Source of the DNA: Diplonema papillatum
Taxonomy: Eukaryota > Euglenozoa > Diplonemea > Diplonemida > Diplonemidae
NCBI GenBank assembly: GCA_030068145.1
Contig: JAPJBO010000255.1
Location: 186,001 to 250,000, forward strand
Length of the DNA stretch: 64,000 nucleotides
Direction: 5' to 3'
Made by a program: the position numbers and the translations under genes. Positions 10,577 through 21,296 of the stretch are shown one piece after another; within the stretch, counting starts at the first letter, position 1; every line of letters starts with the position of its first letter. The notes under the pieces are model-generated. The model ran no database searches, was not told where the DNA came from, and was given only the letters and a program-made list of their open reading frames with translations.

Positions 10577-10760
10577 ACCAAAGGTGAAGGAAATGCTCGA
10601 CGATGCTGCCAGGCAAAGAACCGAAGGGAGTGCAACCACCGAACTACGTGGTGAACAGACGTGAGGTCATGCGGGTCTACCCCTACACGACACGACACAC
10701 AAACACAACAGGTCGAAGTCCTGAGTGAGAAAACAACACACTGTTTGCACACAACCGCAC
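10577..10760 (+). repeat. Dispersed repeat family E
   Basis: Contains gaaggaaatgctcgacga, gaggtcatgcgggtctaccc and acacaaacacaac. Copies with about 80% similarity by eye are at 35232-35400 and 40831-41000, in the same orientation. Non-coding and unclassified. Confidence 0.7.
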
Positions 10761-10891
10761 GAAGAAACAGTCTACGGTAAATAAACCGTTTTAACCAGGG
10801 GATTAGCTTCTGTACCCACACTTGGACTGTCAGTCCAAATTTGGAAAGGCCGGCGGGGGAAAAGAAGAAAGAAGAAGAAGAAAAAGAAAAA

Positions 10892-11155
10892 GGCCGCTCC
10901 TGGTCCAGGAACGTGACGGTCAACCACAGCTTGAGCTTGAGTCGGAGGCAGCACAGTGCCGTCCGCTCTGCCCTGCGGCTGACCGTCTCGACGAGCTAGC
11001 GTTCAGCGCGAGCGCCAAGCCCCAAGGTGCGCCAAGCCTTGATGCTTTAGTCTGGGAAATCGGTAGCCACTTGACCCGTAGGCCCGTGGCTCTGCAGTAC
11101 CGCCGAACACGTGAAGCTTGGCTCCCGTGTAGCAGGCTTTCCCTGGTACCTAATC
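10892..11155 (+). repeat. Dispersed repeat family D
   Basis: Begins after an AAG-rich tract with ggccgctcctggtccaggaa and ends at ctttccctggtacct. A close copy is at 33626-33867 and a diverged partial copy at 34620-34800. This copy is bracketed by near-identical words (gtccaaatttggaaa at 10829 and 11328) that may be part of the unit or a duplicated target. Confidence 0.75.
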
Positions 11156-11460
11156 TGTCGGGGGAAAAGAAGAAGATAAAACGGCACTACACCATCACCC
11201 AGGCATCCCCGGCAGAGGTGGCCGATGTGCAATCCGAGGCACTCAGGGCCCAGCAATGTCGTGAAGATACGTCGCGTTGCGCTGTGTTGACCCGATTCCT
11301 GAGTGAGGACGCAATACTCCGTTGGCGGTCCAAATTTGGAAAATGGGCCGGAGACTATGCGAATGCCCTGGTTTTAACTCAAGTTTAAAAAAAAAAAAAA
11401 AAGCACCAGCTTCTCAGCAGTAGTAACCAGTCCGGGGCAACAACTCTTCTCCGATCACAG

Positions 11461-11893
11461 GGTGCGAATCCAAGTGGAGACGCGGGTGGAGCGTGACTTC
11501 CTCGTGGCGCTGATCCGGGTGTGGTGCGGTTGCAGCGACCCCGACATGTGCAAGAAGGTGCTGGGCGGTCATTTCGCGACGATGTGGGCCGGCGGCATGC
11601 GGAAGATCGACGAGCTGCTCCGCACCGACCGCATCTGGAACGCGTTCGAAGAGCCCCTCGGCGGGAACCTGCTCCACCTCGGCGACGAGCTCGCGTCGAC
11701 CGCCGCGGAAGAAGACCGGCAGGCCATCGTCACCCTGCGCAAGGGCTTTTCGAGCACCCAGATGCGCCGCCCGCCGACGACGTCCGCCTCGCAGGTGCGA
11801 CCCACCAGCCCTGAGTCGACCATGTACGACGCCCGACTGCCTGCGGGCACCTCTGTTTCCTCCTTCAGAGCAGCGTCATCTGCGGCTCCTTGA
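11461..11893 (+). CDS. AIR9-like protein, terminal exon
   Basis: Follows acceptor ccgatcacag. Its first base completes the GAG codon left in phase 2 at 1620, so splicing gives an uninterrupted frame across a 9.84-kb intron. It encodes VETRVERDFLVALIRVW, a segment resembling the conserved C-terminal part of AIR9 proteins, then a helical stretch and a Ser/Thr/Pro-rich tail ending in TGA. The three visible exons give about 350 residues. Confidence 0.6.
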
Positions 11894-12720
11894 CGAGCCT
11901 ACCACTCCACGTCCGTATTGCACCCCCCTCTCTCATCACTGAGTGCGATCCAGGTGGGACTGAGGTTGCAAGCGTGTGTCTGAATCTGCGTGTGGCTGAG
12001 TCGTGTGTTGCACTCTTTCAAAGAGCTGGCACCTTGAACGGCCAGAAAGCAGACCGCCAGGCCGTTGCCGCCCCCTCAAGGGCTTGTCGAGCACCCAGTG
12101 TGTCTGAATCTGCGTGTCGTTGAGCCCGTGTTGCACTCTTTGAAAAAGAGCCCATTCGCTGGCAATTGGAACGAGAGGCTGCCGTCAACGGCCGCAGAAA
12201 GTAGACCGCCGGGCCATTGCCACCCTTCAAGGGCTTTTCGAGCACCCAAATGCGCCGCCCGCCGACGACGTCCGCCTCGCAGGTGCCGCCCAGCCCCGAG
12301 TTGACCATGTACGACGCCCGGCTACCTGCGTGGGTCTTCCTTCAGGCAGCTTCTTCTGCAGCTCCTTGACGAGCCTGCCACTCACGTCCGTATTGCACCT
12401 CCCTCTCTCTCATCACTGGGAGCGGAATCAGGTGGGACCAAAGTTGCAGCGTATGTCTGAATCTGCGCGTGGTTGAGCCATGCGCAAGAAAGTTGCAGGT
12501 CGCACTCTTTGTACGAGCCCAGCCGCCGCCAACTTGGAAGAGAGGCTGCCGTCAACGGCCGAGAAAGTAGACCGCCAGGCCATTGCCACTCTTTAATGGG
12601 GGCACCTCCATGTCCCGCTTCAGAGCAGCGTCTTCTGCAGCTCCTTGACGAGCCTGCCACTCCACGTCCTTATTCTACCCCCCTCTCTCTCATCACTGAG
12701 TGCGGGGGATTCAGGTGGGA
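11894..12720 (+). repeat. Degenerate tandem duplications of the gene's 3' end
   Basis: Text of the last exon and 3' flank (11724-11910) recurs at 12208-12395, including gggcttttcgagcaccca, gcgccgcccgccgacgacg and agctccttgacgagcctgcc. Partial copies lie at about 12030-12100 and 12575-12690. Indels make all of them non-coding. These are decayed duplicates or misaligned repeats of the exon. Confidence 0.75.
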
Positions 12721-14100
12721 CTGGGCATGGGCTTCGCCTGGCTGCTTCTCCTGAAATTCTTTTTCGGAAGGGAGGCCTTGCGCGCACGCGAAGTGTCAAG
12801 CTTTTGCCTTTTCAACTCGTCTTGATCGTCGCGTTCAGGCACGCAGCCTGAGCTAAACTGTGATCGACAGCAGCAGGCAATTCGATGCACTTCCCAGGAA
12901 ATAGCGGCCTGGCTGACTGCGGTTAAGTGGAGACGAGGGTGTGTTCCTGATGGCAACGACCAGTGTCGATCGACGTCGCATCACAAATGTAGTTGGGAAA
13001 ACACGTTCCCCTTCCCGCGTTCTGCGTGTGGGGTTGCCACCGGCAGCCGCAGATACGTCCTTCGCCCTTGGCTCACTCTCGGGAGGTGTCGCTGCTCACC
13101 TACCAGTGTGTTCCTGGTTGTTGCCCTAATTTGTTGCACTAATGTGATTGGCAGGCCTTCGAATACCCTGAGCAACGCACTATGCAAGGTAGTTATGATC
13201 ACGAACTTTAACTACTCATAAAAAGGCGAACTTGCACTCTAAAAAGGTCTTTCGCTCTGTTCTGAGGGTCACGGACACTTTGCGAAGTCGGAGTTTCAAA
13301 CGAGCATTTCTCTCTGTGAAATGCCGGCCCTTTCAACGAATGCACTCAGTGTGCACGAAGGGAGAGGCCCTACTTTAACCCCCGACTATGAAAGACGAAG
13401 TATCGTAGATTTTTTGTTCTTTGCTGTTCTTTCCCCTCCCCGCCCCACCCTTCTACCCCTTTTTTGCTTCAGTTGTCAAGACTTTAGAAGATTTTCTGAA
13501 GCTCGTGCAAGTCCACGTTCGGTTCTTCTGTTCTTCCTTGTCTGTTCTTCCTTGTCCACCCCCCACCCGCCCCCATTTTTTCCTTCACCCCCCCTTCTGT
13601 CTGTTACGTCCAATCCGTCGCATTCGTCTGTGTAAAGGAAAAATTAATCTACAATTCTAGGGGGGGAGGGGGTGCTGTACAGTCTTGATTTTTTTTCGGC
13701 GTCCGGGGGCCGGCCGGTGCAAGGCCGTTTTCAGGCTTCCTGGCCGAAGAATCCCTGGCACCCTGCGGAGAGCCACTCTCACCCACCATGGCTACCCAGG
13801 GCATCATGCGTGTAGGCAGTTGGGTGAGGTAACTCACCGAAAAACAAAAAAAAGGAGAAGTGAAAAAAAAGATGTGAGCCAACTTCTCTGAAGGGAATGG
13901 CCTTTAGAAGCCTTGATGTGAGCCGACTTCTCTGAAGGAACCGAAAAATCGAATGGTCAACAGTATGAGCTCGGTGTCTATTCTTAACGGAAAAACTGGT
14001 TGCAAAGAAGGTGTCCTGCCAGCAGAAAGAGTTACAGCAACCATTTTCGGCTAGGAAGAAGTATACACGATCCGAGAAACGGCATCGAAATATTTTCTTG
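12721..14100. other. Intergenic, no gene recognised
   Basis: Includes a family J repeat (13124-13187; ttcgaataccctgagcaacgcact; another copy at 55768-55830 and an inverted one at 36468-36523) and pyrimidine-rich, low-complexity sequence at 13420-13620. No coding similarity was seen. Confidence 0.45.
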
Positions 14101-14120
14101 TATAAGCGCCTGCTTTGTAG

Positions 14121-14317
14121 GAAATGCTTGAGGAGACTGCCAGTTGCGATAGATCAAAGGAGGTACATGTGCTGTAGCCCACACGAACCACAGGTAGATC
14201 TGGGTTTAGTGGCGGGCGTAAGCGTTCAACAAAAATAGACCCACTTTGTAGTTGTACTGTTTTCTTCCCCTCTAGCCTCCTTCGAAATGAGCACAAGGCA
14301 GTCCCTCGAGTATTTTT
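14121..14317 (+). mobile_element. MITE-like element, family C
   Basis: Bounded by gaaatgcttgaggagactgc (14121-14140) and the inverse-related ggcagtccctcgagtattt (14298-14316), about 20-bp imperfect terminal inverted repeats. The interior carries tgctgtagcccacacga and ggcgggcgtaagcgttcaac. Other copies: 41629-41814, 51273-51510, and 32181-32320 with its right end lost. A solo right end lies near 9602. No open frame; presumably non-autonomous. Confidence 0.75.
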
Positions 14318-15530
14318 CGGCAAGGACTGGGGCCCGGAGGGAGAAGAGAGAGTTGAATAGGATAACCCCCATTCCGAACGGAGCACCTACAGCTAAGCCC
14401 TGGGGTTTCTGTGAGGTTGATTAAGAAAGGCGGGCGGTACCATGCCCCTTCCGCAGAAGAGCTCGGCTCAAAGCCTGATGACGGGCGTACCAGAACGCCT
14501 TGGCCAGGCCACCAAGACCGTGCGAGGAACACCATTATCCACAGGAAAAAGAAGTCTCCCACACCCAGTAGCCTGAAGAAAAAAAAAACGCTGGGAAAGG
14601 CTTGCACTCTGAAGAACCAACTCTGCTTTGAACCTGGGTAAGAACTGCAGTCAAAAAAGGAGCAAAGGCTATAGCCCAACGTCGCTATGAACAACTGGCA
14701 GCGTATGCCGGGTGGGGATTCTCTCTGTCGCCCCCTTGTTCTTGGCCAGGCAGTGATCGACCACTGGTCCCCCCCACAGGATCACGACTTTCGCCGCTGG
14801 TTTAGGGAGGAATCAGACTCTGCAGGCTCTGTTTCGCCACTTTTCATCGTTCAGCTTTGGTACTTGTCATCACGAGCCCGCCAGCAAAGTTTCGAGTCAA
14901 AGAACGATGGAAAAAAGGCAAGAATCTTGTGCAGGTGCTTCTACTCCATGATATTCTCGTGCAGCACAGAAGAAACGCACAGCGGCGCTGAACAAGAACC
15001 CGCACCAACAAAGGTCGCCGCCCCGAAGACCTCGTAACCCCTGTGTGGGATCCAAGCGAATTTTCACTCTTGAAACCAGTTGAAACTTAACCCCAGCTCT
15101 CTCCTCCCTCTACCGTGGGGCACTCTCCCCGACGGCTTTCTCCTGTGCTCTCGTAGCATGGATGGTCCTGGCTGCACATCGCTGTCCAGCCGATGAGGTT
15201 TAAGGACCCATGGAGCTGAGAGAAAGAGCACGCGCTGAGCGCAAAACAAAATTCCGCCAGGTTTTATAAAAAATGCTTTGTGCGCTTCTCGTTGACGAAA
15301 TTGTCTCATCAAGCTCAATGAAAGGGAGAGGACTAAAGATGGGATGCGCTTACGATGGGGGAACCCCCCTAGATGTAGCCGCCGAATGGTGAGAGAAACA
15401 GGCTAGCCCAGGAGGACACACCACCAAGCCCCTGAATAGCAGTAGGGGAGGGAAACAGCGGAGGAAGTTCCCCCGCCTCCTTCCGCCTTCTCCCCACCTT
15501 CCCCCCCCCCTCCATCGCTGTTCTATTCGT
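14318..15530. other. Intergenic, nothing recognised
   Basis: No convincing coding frame, repeat or RNA gene was seen on either strand. Confidence 0.4.
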
Positions 15531-15620
15531 GTTAGCAGCGCATTGTTGGCACTAATAATTAGGAGGGCAGCAGTTGGTTGTACTACACCGAAACTCACCA
15601 AAGCAGCTGAGTTCCGCTCG
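15531..15620 (+). repeat. Dispersed repeat family G copy
   Basis: Shares gcattgttggcactaataat and ctcaccaaagcagctgagtt with the copies listed at 791-905. Confidence 0.6.
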
Positions 15621-16454
15621 TAGCGGAGTTTAGGAAGAAGAACCCACCTCCCCATCCCAGCTCTCGGGTACCTCCCGGGGACGAGTTTGCCTGTGCTCTG
15701 GTAGGATGCAGAGATCCACCCTGGCTCACCAACGTCTTTTGACCCAACCGTATAGACCACCAAACCGTCAACCAGACCACGCCACCTACCAGCGCGTCGC
15801 AGGATTGCCGAAAGGGAATGGGTAACCATTCCGCAGTCCGGATGCAGTGCAGAAATCTGAAGGGGTGGCATGTCGACGATCCTGTTGACCACGTCGACAG
15901 GCCCCAGTCGTCTTTTCTTTTTCGAAGGGGAGACCTGACCCAGTCTCTTGCGTCGGGCCGTACCGTAAATGGCACTAGGCCTGAGCCTGACTCGCGGGGT
16001 TTAAATGTTGGTGAACCAGTGCCACAGGGCCTCCTGTCGCTTCGCCCCACCCGCTCAATGTAGCCCACGCGGTGAAGAACACCAGCCGCACGACGAAGTA
16101 AAAGAGGGGGTGAAATAAATGCCGGTGTGGACACAAATCGCGTTTCGAGTGTGTGGATGAGCGTCGTTTTTCCAAAATAGCAAAAAGAAATGTTGGAGGA
16201 ATTGAGAAGCTCGTCACCGCAAACCGCGGCGCTTTCATTTGCGTCCTGGTTTCAGCTGAATACGCGAAAAGCAATGATCAGGCACCGCAGGGCAACGAAA
16301 AGCAACTCTTCCCATTCCGTCGTCCTCATTAGGTTTGCGGCAGCCGCGGTTGTGCGAGTGACGAGCTCTTGTTTCTCCCTCTGCACAAGGAGCAAAGTCG
16401 CTGCACACACTCTTTTCGGCAAAACCCCACTCAGTACGTACCCATTCGACGAAT

Positions 16455-16507
16455 GTCACCCGGAGACTCTAAGAAAAAAAATCCCGGATTCTCAAGCGAA
16501 CTATAGC
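16455..16507 (+). repeat. Dispersed repeat family H
   Basis: Contains cacccggagactctaa followed by ggattctcaagcgaac. The same words recur at 37829-37875 (best match) and, truncated, at 29161-29185. Short and unclassified. The sequence from 15621 to 16454 holds nothing recognised. Confidence 0.6.
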
Positions 16508-16590
16508 GCGTTACTATGACTCCGGCTTTGGAGTGGAATTCTGCTAGCTGGCTTACCTGCTGCTCACTTAACCCCCCCCATATTCCCCCA

Positions 16591-16785
16591 GGCGACTAGC
16601 TACGAACAGCCGCCTGACAAACCAGACTCACACCGCAGTCCTGTCTGCAGACACTCAGGTTCCGCGCTGATGATGGTCCGCCTTTATGTGTCCGTGGCTT
16701 AAAGGACCGAAACACGGCGCAGACGGGACCAGGTGCGGTGTTGAGCACACACCCATACCAAGCACCTTCTTGCAATCCCCCCATA
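16591..16785 (+). repeat. Dispersed repeat family B, long copy
   Basis: Contains acagccgcctgacaaaccag, gttccgcgctgatgatggtc and a cttcttgcaatccccc end. It matches the copies at 44681-44833 and 45853-46022 over most of its length. No terminal inverted repeats and no coding frame were seen. Confidence 0.75.
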
Positions 16786-16989
16786 TCCCCCCCAGCTGGG
16801 GCCCGCGTCCCTGACCAACAGTGTTCTCGAAACATCGGACTAAGATTTTTACCCAACTACCTGGTTCTTGGGTAGCCTGGCGGCTGTGGTGCAGTGTTTC
16901 CGCAGAAAACTGAAAGAGTCCACCCGTGTAGCGTTACCACTGCACGTTACTACAGTCGCCCCCCAGAGTGCGTGACCCCGGAGTAGAGA

Positions 16990-16993
16990 GGAA

Positions 16994-17025
<32 letters not shown>

Positions 17026-17090
17026 CAATAGAAACTTAAAAGAAATAACAAAATAGAACAGAACATGAGGGGGGGGAGGGGGGGGGGAAT
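16990..17090. repeat. Homopolymer-rich tract
   Basis: Long runs of A (about 16990-17030) followed by G runs (17068-17088). Simple sequence, no gene. Confidence 0.85.
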
Positions 17091-17420
17091 TCATTTCTTT
17101 TCGCACCGCCCCCGTCGGCGCAAGCAACTTGCCAAATGAGTCCTTAATACCGCTAAACAAGACGAGAACGTCTTACCACTCCCCTTTGTCCCTGTGGTAC
17201 TTCAGCCATCGGTGCTGCACGTGCATGTGCGCTGTGTTCTTCAGAGTTAACTTCGCAGATTGCCACCCGTAAAAGAAGACACGTCAGTGCGGTCCAGCGA
17301 GTCGCAGTCACAGTCAACGTCAAGGCAAGCGCTCCAAGTTTTTAACGCTCAGTCACGGTTGTTGCGGGCCTTCCCTTTGAGGCAGATTACCCTGGGTAAC
17401 AAGAGGCGTATTGACTGTGA

Positions 17421-17568
17421 TGAACTACGAACAGCCGCCTGGCAGAAGCAGACCAGGCTCACCGCTTCGTCTTGTTTGCAACGCGCAAAAGACCGAACGG
17501 ACCGGTGTGTGACGATGAGCCCACGGCTATTCCAAGCACGTTCTTGCAAACCCCCTCCCTCACACAGT
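17421..17568 (+). repeat. Dispersed repeat family B copy
   Basis: Shares gaactacgaacagccgcctg and ttccaagcacgttcttgcaa with the other copies; the middle is diverged. Confidence 0.65.
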
Positions 17569-18192
17569 GCGAGTCAGCAATTCTACACTTCCGTGTTCTC
17601 TCGTGGCCTCTTGCGAGCTTCCAGGCTGCCACCAGAAAGCAGAAGAACGAAAGGAACAAATGAAGGTGTGCTGGGTTCAACGCTTGCCACAACCAACCCC
17701 GGCACCAGCCGCGTGAGGGAGGATGCTGAAGCGAAGGACCCCGTTTTGTACAGGTTCCAACGCTGCCAACTTTCTTTTTTGTTGGGGACTTTGGAAACCC
17801 GGTTTCCCGGTTTCAGGAACCGGGTTTTTCCGGTTTCGGTTTTTCAAAAAAATAAAAAAAAATTATAAATTATGATTTCAAGTGGCCCCTGTAATGTACT
17901 GTACTGTACTGTACTGTACTGTACAGTGACTGCAGATACATGGCGCGTCACGGTGTGTCACTGCAATTCGAAGCTTTTCACTTACCACTCCGTAGTTTGA
18001 TAGACGTGCACACCACCACCACCGCAAGCTTATATCTCACCACCCCCCTCCGTCCCTTTGTTTACGTGCGCGGGGCGACGGTTCCAGGCACTCAGACACC
18101 CACAGGCACCGCAGAGCCCCAAAACCGGGTTTTTGGCTGAAACCGGCTTTTTTGCTCGGTCAGACAAAGAGCTAAGTCCTGGCGTGGTATTT
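17569..18192. other. Intergenic with short simple repeats
   Basis: Holds alternating ccggttt/aaaccgg words at 17796-17845 and a 5-bp (gtact) run at about 17892-17923. No gene recognised. Confidence 0.5.
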
Positions 18193-18259
18193 TGTTCAGG
18201 GATTATCCTGCATGGTTAAAAATTTATTTCTTCACCAAAAAAAAAAAGTATTCTCAAAA

Positions 18260-18300
18260 GGGAAGGTGTAAAAAACATTTTGGTAAACATTGTTTACCGA
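18260..18300 (+). repeat. Left 41-bp boundary inverted repeat
   Basis: Runs from gggaaggtgtaaaaaacatt to gtttaccga and is followed by a run of C. Its reverse complement lies at 27536-27576 with a single t/c difference. Confidence 0.9.
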
Positions 18301-18510
18301 CCCCCCCCCCCCCTCTTGGCCGCACGGCATAGTTTGCCGCGCACGGCACGGTTTTTCACCTGACCCACTGGTACTACCAGGTAGACTGAGATAGAGCGCG
18401 CCGCAGGCGCGAAATTTTTTTTGAGGCGTTTTGGGCTCAGAAAGACCAAAAGGAGCACAGGAAAGTACATCACACTGGTGCAAAAAAGAAGAAGGAAGAC
18501 AGGATTCAGA

Positions 18511-18946
18511 GGTTGTCCCACTTCAAAAACAAGGTTTTAGAAATTGTCCCACTTCGAAAACCAACTTTTAGAGGTTGTCCCACCTCGAAAACAGGCTTTT
18601 AGAGGTTGTCCCACCTCGAAAGCAAGCTTTTAGAGGTTGTCCCACTTCGAAAACAAACGTTTAGAGGTTGTCCCACCTCGAAAACAGGCTTTTAGAGGTT
18701 GTCCCACCTCGAAAACAAGCTTTTAGAGGTTGTCCCACCTCGAAAACAAACTTTTAGAGGTTGTCCCACCTCGAAAACAAACTTTTAGAGGTTGTCCCAC
18801 CTCGAAAACAAGCTTTTAGAGGTTGTCCCACCTCGAAAACAAACTTTTAGAGGTTGTCCCACCTCGAAAACAGGCTTTTAGAGGTTGTCCCACTTCGAAA
18901 ACAAGCTTTTAGAGGTTGTCCCACTTCGAAAACAAGCTTTTAGAGG
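18511..18946 (+). repeat. 31-bp satellite array 1, about 14 copies
   Basis: The unit reads ttagaggttgtcccac, then (t/c)tcgaaaaca and ag(c)tt. Copies near the left edge are more diverged (gttttagaaattgtcc). The array is split from the main array by the module at 18947. Confidence 0.97.
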
Positions 18947-19534
18947 GAATTGTTGCCGGCTTCTTCTGGCATCATCGCACTCGTTCTGAGGCGGGGTCTG
19001 CAGCCGTTGTTCGGCTGGCGTTCCTCTGGCAGCGCTCGCTCTCTCTCTCAAATGACAGTAAGAATGTGGGGTAGGCCCTGCTTATTGTTTCACGGTTGGA
19101 CGAAGCTAGCGCACAAGGTTTGCCTGTTCTCGCACCTACTTTCCACAGATGCTCTACAAACTTCGGCCTGAGCTCCTTCCTGCGTTCGTCTGTTGGTGGG
19201 TTCTCCCACTTGACGGGTTCCGCCGTGGCCACTCCAGTTGAAAGAGAACGGTAAAAGGTCACCAGTCAGGATACTCACAAAACAAACGAAGGGGAACACC
19301 GACCATGAGGCAAGCTATGATCGCCGCCGGGACGACGTCACGCGGGGGATGGAGGGTGGGAAAAAGAAAGAGGAAGGTGAGACTGACATTCTTTGCTCCT
19401 GCTGGGTTTGGGCTTTTGTTGCTGCCAGAGTGACTAGTAGTAACCCCCGCCTCCTCCCAAACTCTTCTGGTGTTGGTTTGGGTAGGTGCTCCTCCTGCCA
19501 TGCGCTTTGCTCCAATTCCCACGGTAAACCATAG
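18947..19534. repeat. 588-bp module, copy 1 (uninterrupted)
   Basis: Inserted inside the satellite: the left neighbour ends ttagagg and the right sequence resumes ttgtccc after the second copy. It repeats 588 bp later with very few differences (for example ttgccggc versus ttgctggc), so the duplication is recent. Short frames on both strands look non-coding. Copy 1 contains the 18-bp segment 19343-19360 that is absent from copy 2. Confidence 0.9.
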
Positions 19535-19930
19535 GAATTGTTGCTGGCTTCTTCTGGCATCATCGCACTCGTTCTGAGGCGGGGTCTGCAGCCGTTGTTC
19601 GGCTGGCGTTCCTCTGGCAGCGCTCGCTCTCTCTCTCAAATGACAGTAAGAATGTGGGGTAGGCCCTGCTTATTGTTTCACGGTTGGACGAAGCTAGCGC
19701 ACAAGGTTTGCCTGTTCTCGCACCTACTTTCCACAGATGCTCTACAAACTTCGGCCTGAGCTCCTTCCTGCGTTCGTCTGTTGGTGGGTTCTCCCACTTG
19801 ACGGGTTCCGCCGTGGCCACTCCAGTTGAAAGAGAACGGTAAAAGGTCACCAGTCAGGATACTCACAAAACAAACGAAGGGGAACACCGACCATGAGGCA
19901 AGCTATGATCGCCGCCGGGACGACGTCACG
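19535..19930. repeat. 588-bp module, copy 2, left part
   Basis: Matches copy 1 positions 18947-19342, ending at cgacgtcacg, where a reverse transcriptase fragment begins. The right part of this copy is at 21123-21296. Confidence 0.9.
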
Positions 19931-21122
19931 CCACCTGCCCCCTCGCGAGTAAAGAATGCCCTCACCGCAAGTAAAAGTCGCTGTCGATCCTCTTCCGAGG
20001 CGTCAGCGGCAAGGGCAACTCTTGAAGGGACATCGGCCGGGTTTTCCTTCGTGCTGATCCACGAGATGGACCAGGAACATTTCAAATCCCGTAGTCGGGT
20101 CAACGCGTGCACAACTGCGTCATTCAATGACTTGTTCAACATGCAGTTTTTCTTTCGCGCCACCCCGACCACGGTCGTGTTGTCGACATGGACGTCGACC
20201 ACGCTCCCTGATACTGACGGGGGTAGCGCATCCACCGCTCTCTTCAGAGCCAGTGCTTCGAGTGTGTTGATGTGGTGCCAAGCTTCCTGCTCGGTCCATG
20301 TACCACCCAACACAGTCAATTCTGCTGTCTGCCGGTCGACCAGGACAGCACCCCACCCCTGCAGTGACGCGTCTACGTAGACCGCGTACGGGCGATTCGT
20401 GGACGGGCGCGTGAACTTTCTGCTCACATCGACCGAATCGATCCACGATCGCAGATCTCTCCGTACGGAGGCCGGCACAGGCACAGTCTCTGATTGTGTG
20501 CGAGTTCCCTTGTTGAGGCTGTTCGTTATCCGTCGCAAGAACTTGACGGCGAACCAGAACGAGCCGGGGAACGTATTCACGACTGCGCTCGCATGGAGCA
20601 GACGACCGCCGAGCGATTCTAAATCGCCGGCGGTGGGGCTAGACAGATCGACGGCCCGGATCTTTTCGATCAGGCGAGCCGCCGGAGAGACGGTCTTCCG
20701 ACCGTGGTCAAAAGTGACCCCTATAAAATCATAACCCAAGGAAGCGTCGTTACTATCCTCGGGCTTCCAAGAAGCATGTGCCCGTGCGGCCAGCCGATCG
20801 AGTTTCTCGGTCTGGCAGAGCACTGCGGCACGGGACCCACAAAAACGAATATTGTCCACCCAGACATGGACTGTCACACCGTCGGCCGTGAATTCAGGCC
20901 CAACGAAGTCTGGGTGACTTGCTAACACAGCTGTTAGCGTGTGCATCAGCTCTGGTGCACACGAGTGTCCCATTGGCAGCCTATTTAGGACGTAGGCATT
21001 GCCTTGTTCATCGAGGAATCCGAAGTTCTCTCGAGCCTCCTCCGGGACCTCTACTTGATAAAAGCCACAACGCAAATCACGCGTTGTGGCGCACTCGGAC
21101 TCGACTACGTCGAGATACTCCG
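19931..21122 (-). pseudogene. Reverse transcriptase-RNase H fragment (DIRS/YR-like retroelement)
   Basis: Open on the minus strand for the whole 1.19-kb insert. Blocks in order: RT motif A (TTRDLRCGFYQVEV), motif B (LPMGHSCAPELMH), motif C as HVWVDNIRFCG, then RNase H (YAVYVDASLQGWGAVLV; HHINTLEALALKRAVDAL; VDVHVDNTTVVGV; STKENPADVPSR). The RNase H style and the domain order suit tyrosine-recombinase retrotransposons (DIRS/Ngaro/VIPER-like); Ty3-like elements are an alternative. The N-terminal RT, gag and any integrase or recombinase are missing, so it is a fragment. Motif C reads VDN in place of the usual DD. Confidence 0.75.
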
Positions 21123-21296
21123 AAAAAGAAAGAGGAAGGTGAGACTGACATTCTTTGCTCCTGCTGGGTTTGGGCTTTTCTTGCTGCCAGAGTGACTAGT
21201 AGTAACCCCCGCCTCCTCCCAAACTCTTCTGGTGTTGGTTTGGGTAGGTGCTCCTCCTGCCATGCGCTTTGCTCCAATTCCCACGGTAAACCATAG
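21123..21296. repeat. 588-bp module, copy 2, right part
   Basis: 174 bp identical or nearly so to 19361-19534 (one difference seen, gcttttg versus gcttttc), completing the interrupted second module before the satellite resumes. Confidence 0.9.

Noticed and set aside
18947-19887. Frames of 70-130 codons on both strands of the 588-bp module
   Set aside because: Identical in both module copies because of the duplication; composition and overlap on both strands look non-coding and no domain is visible.
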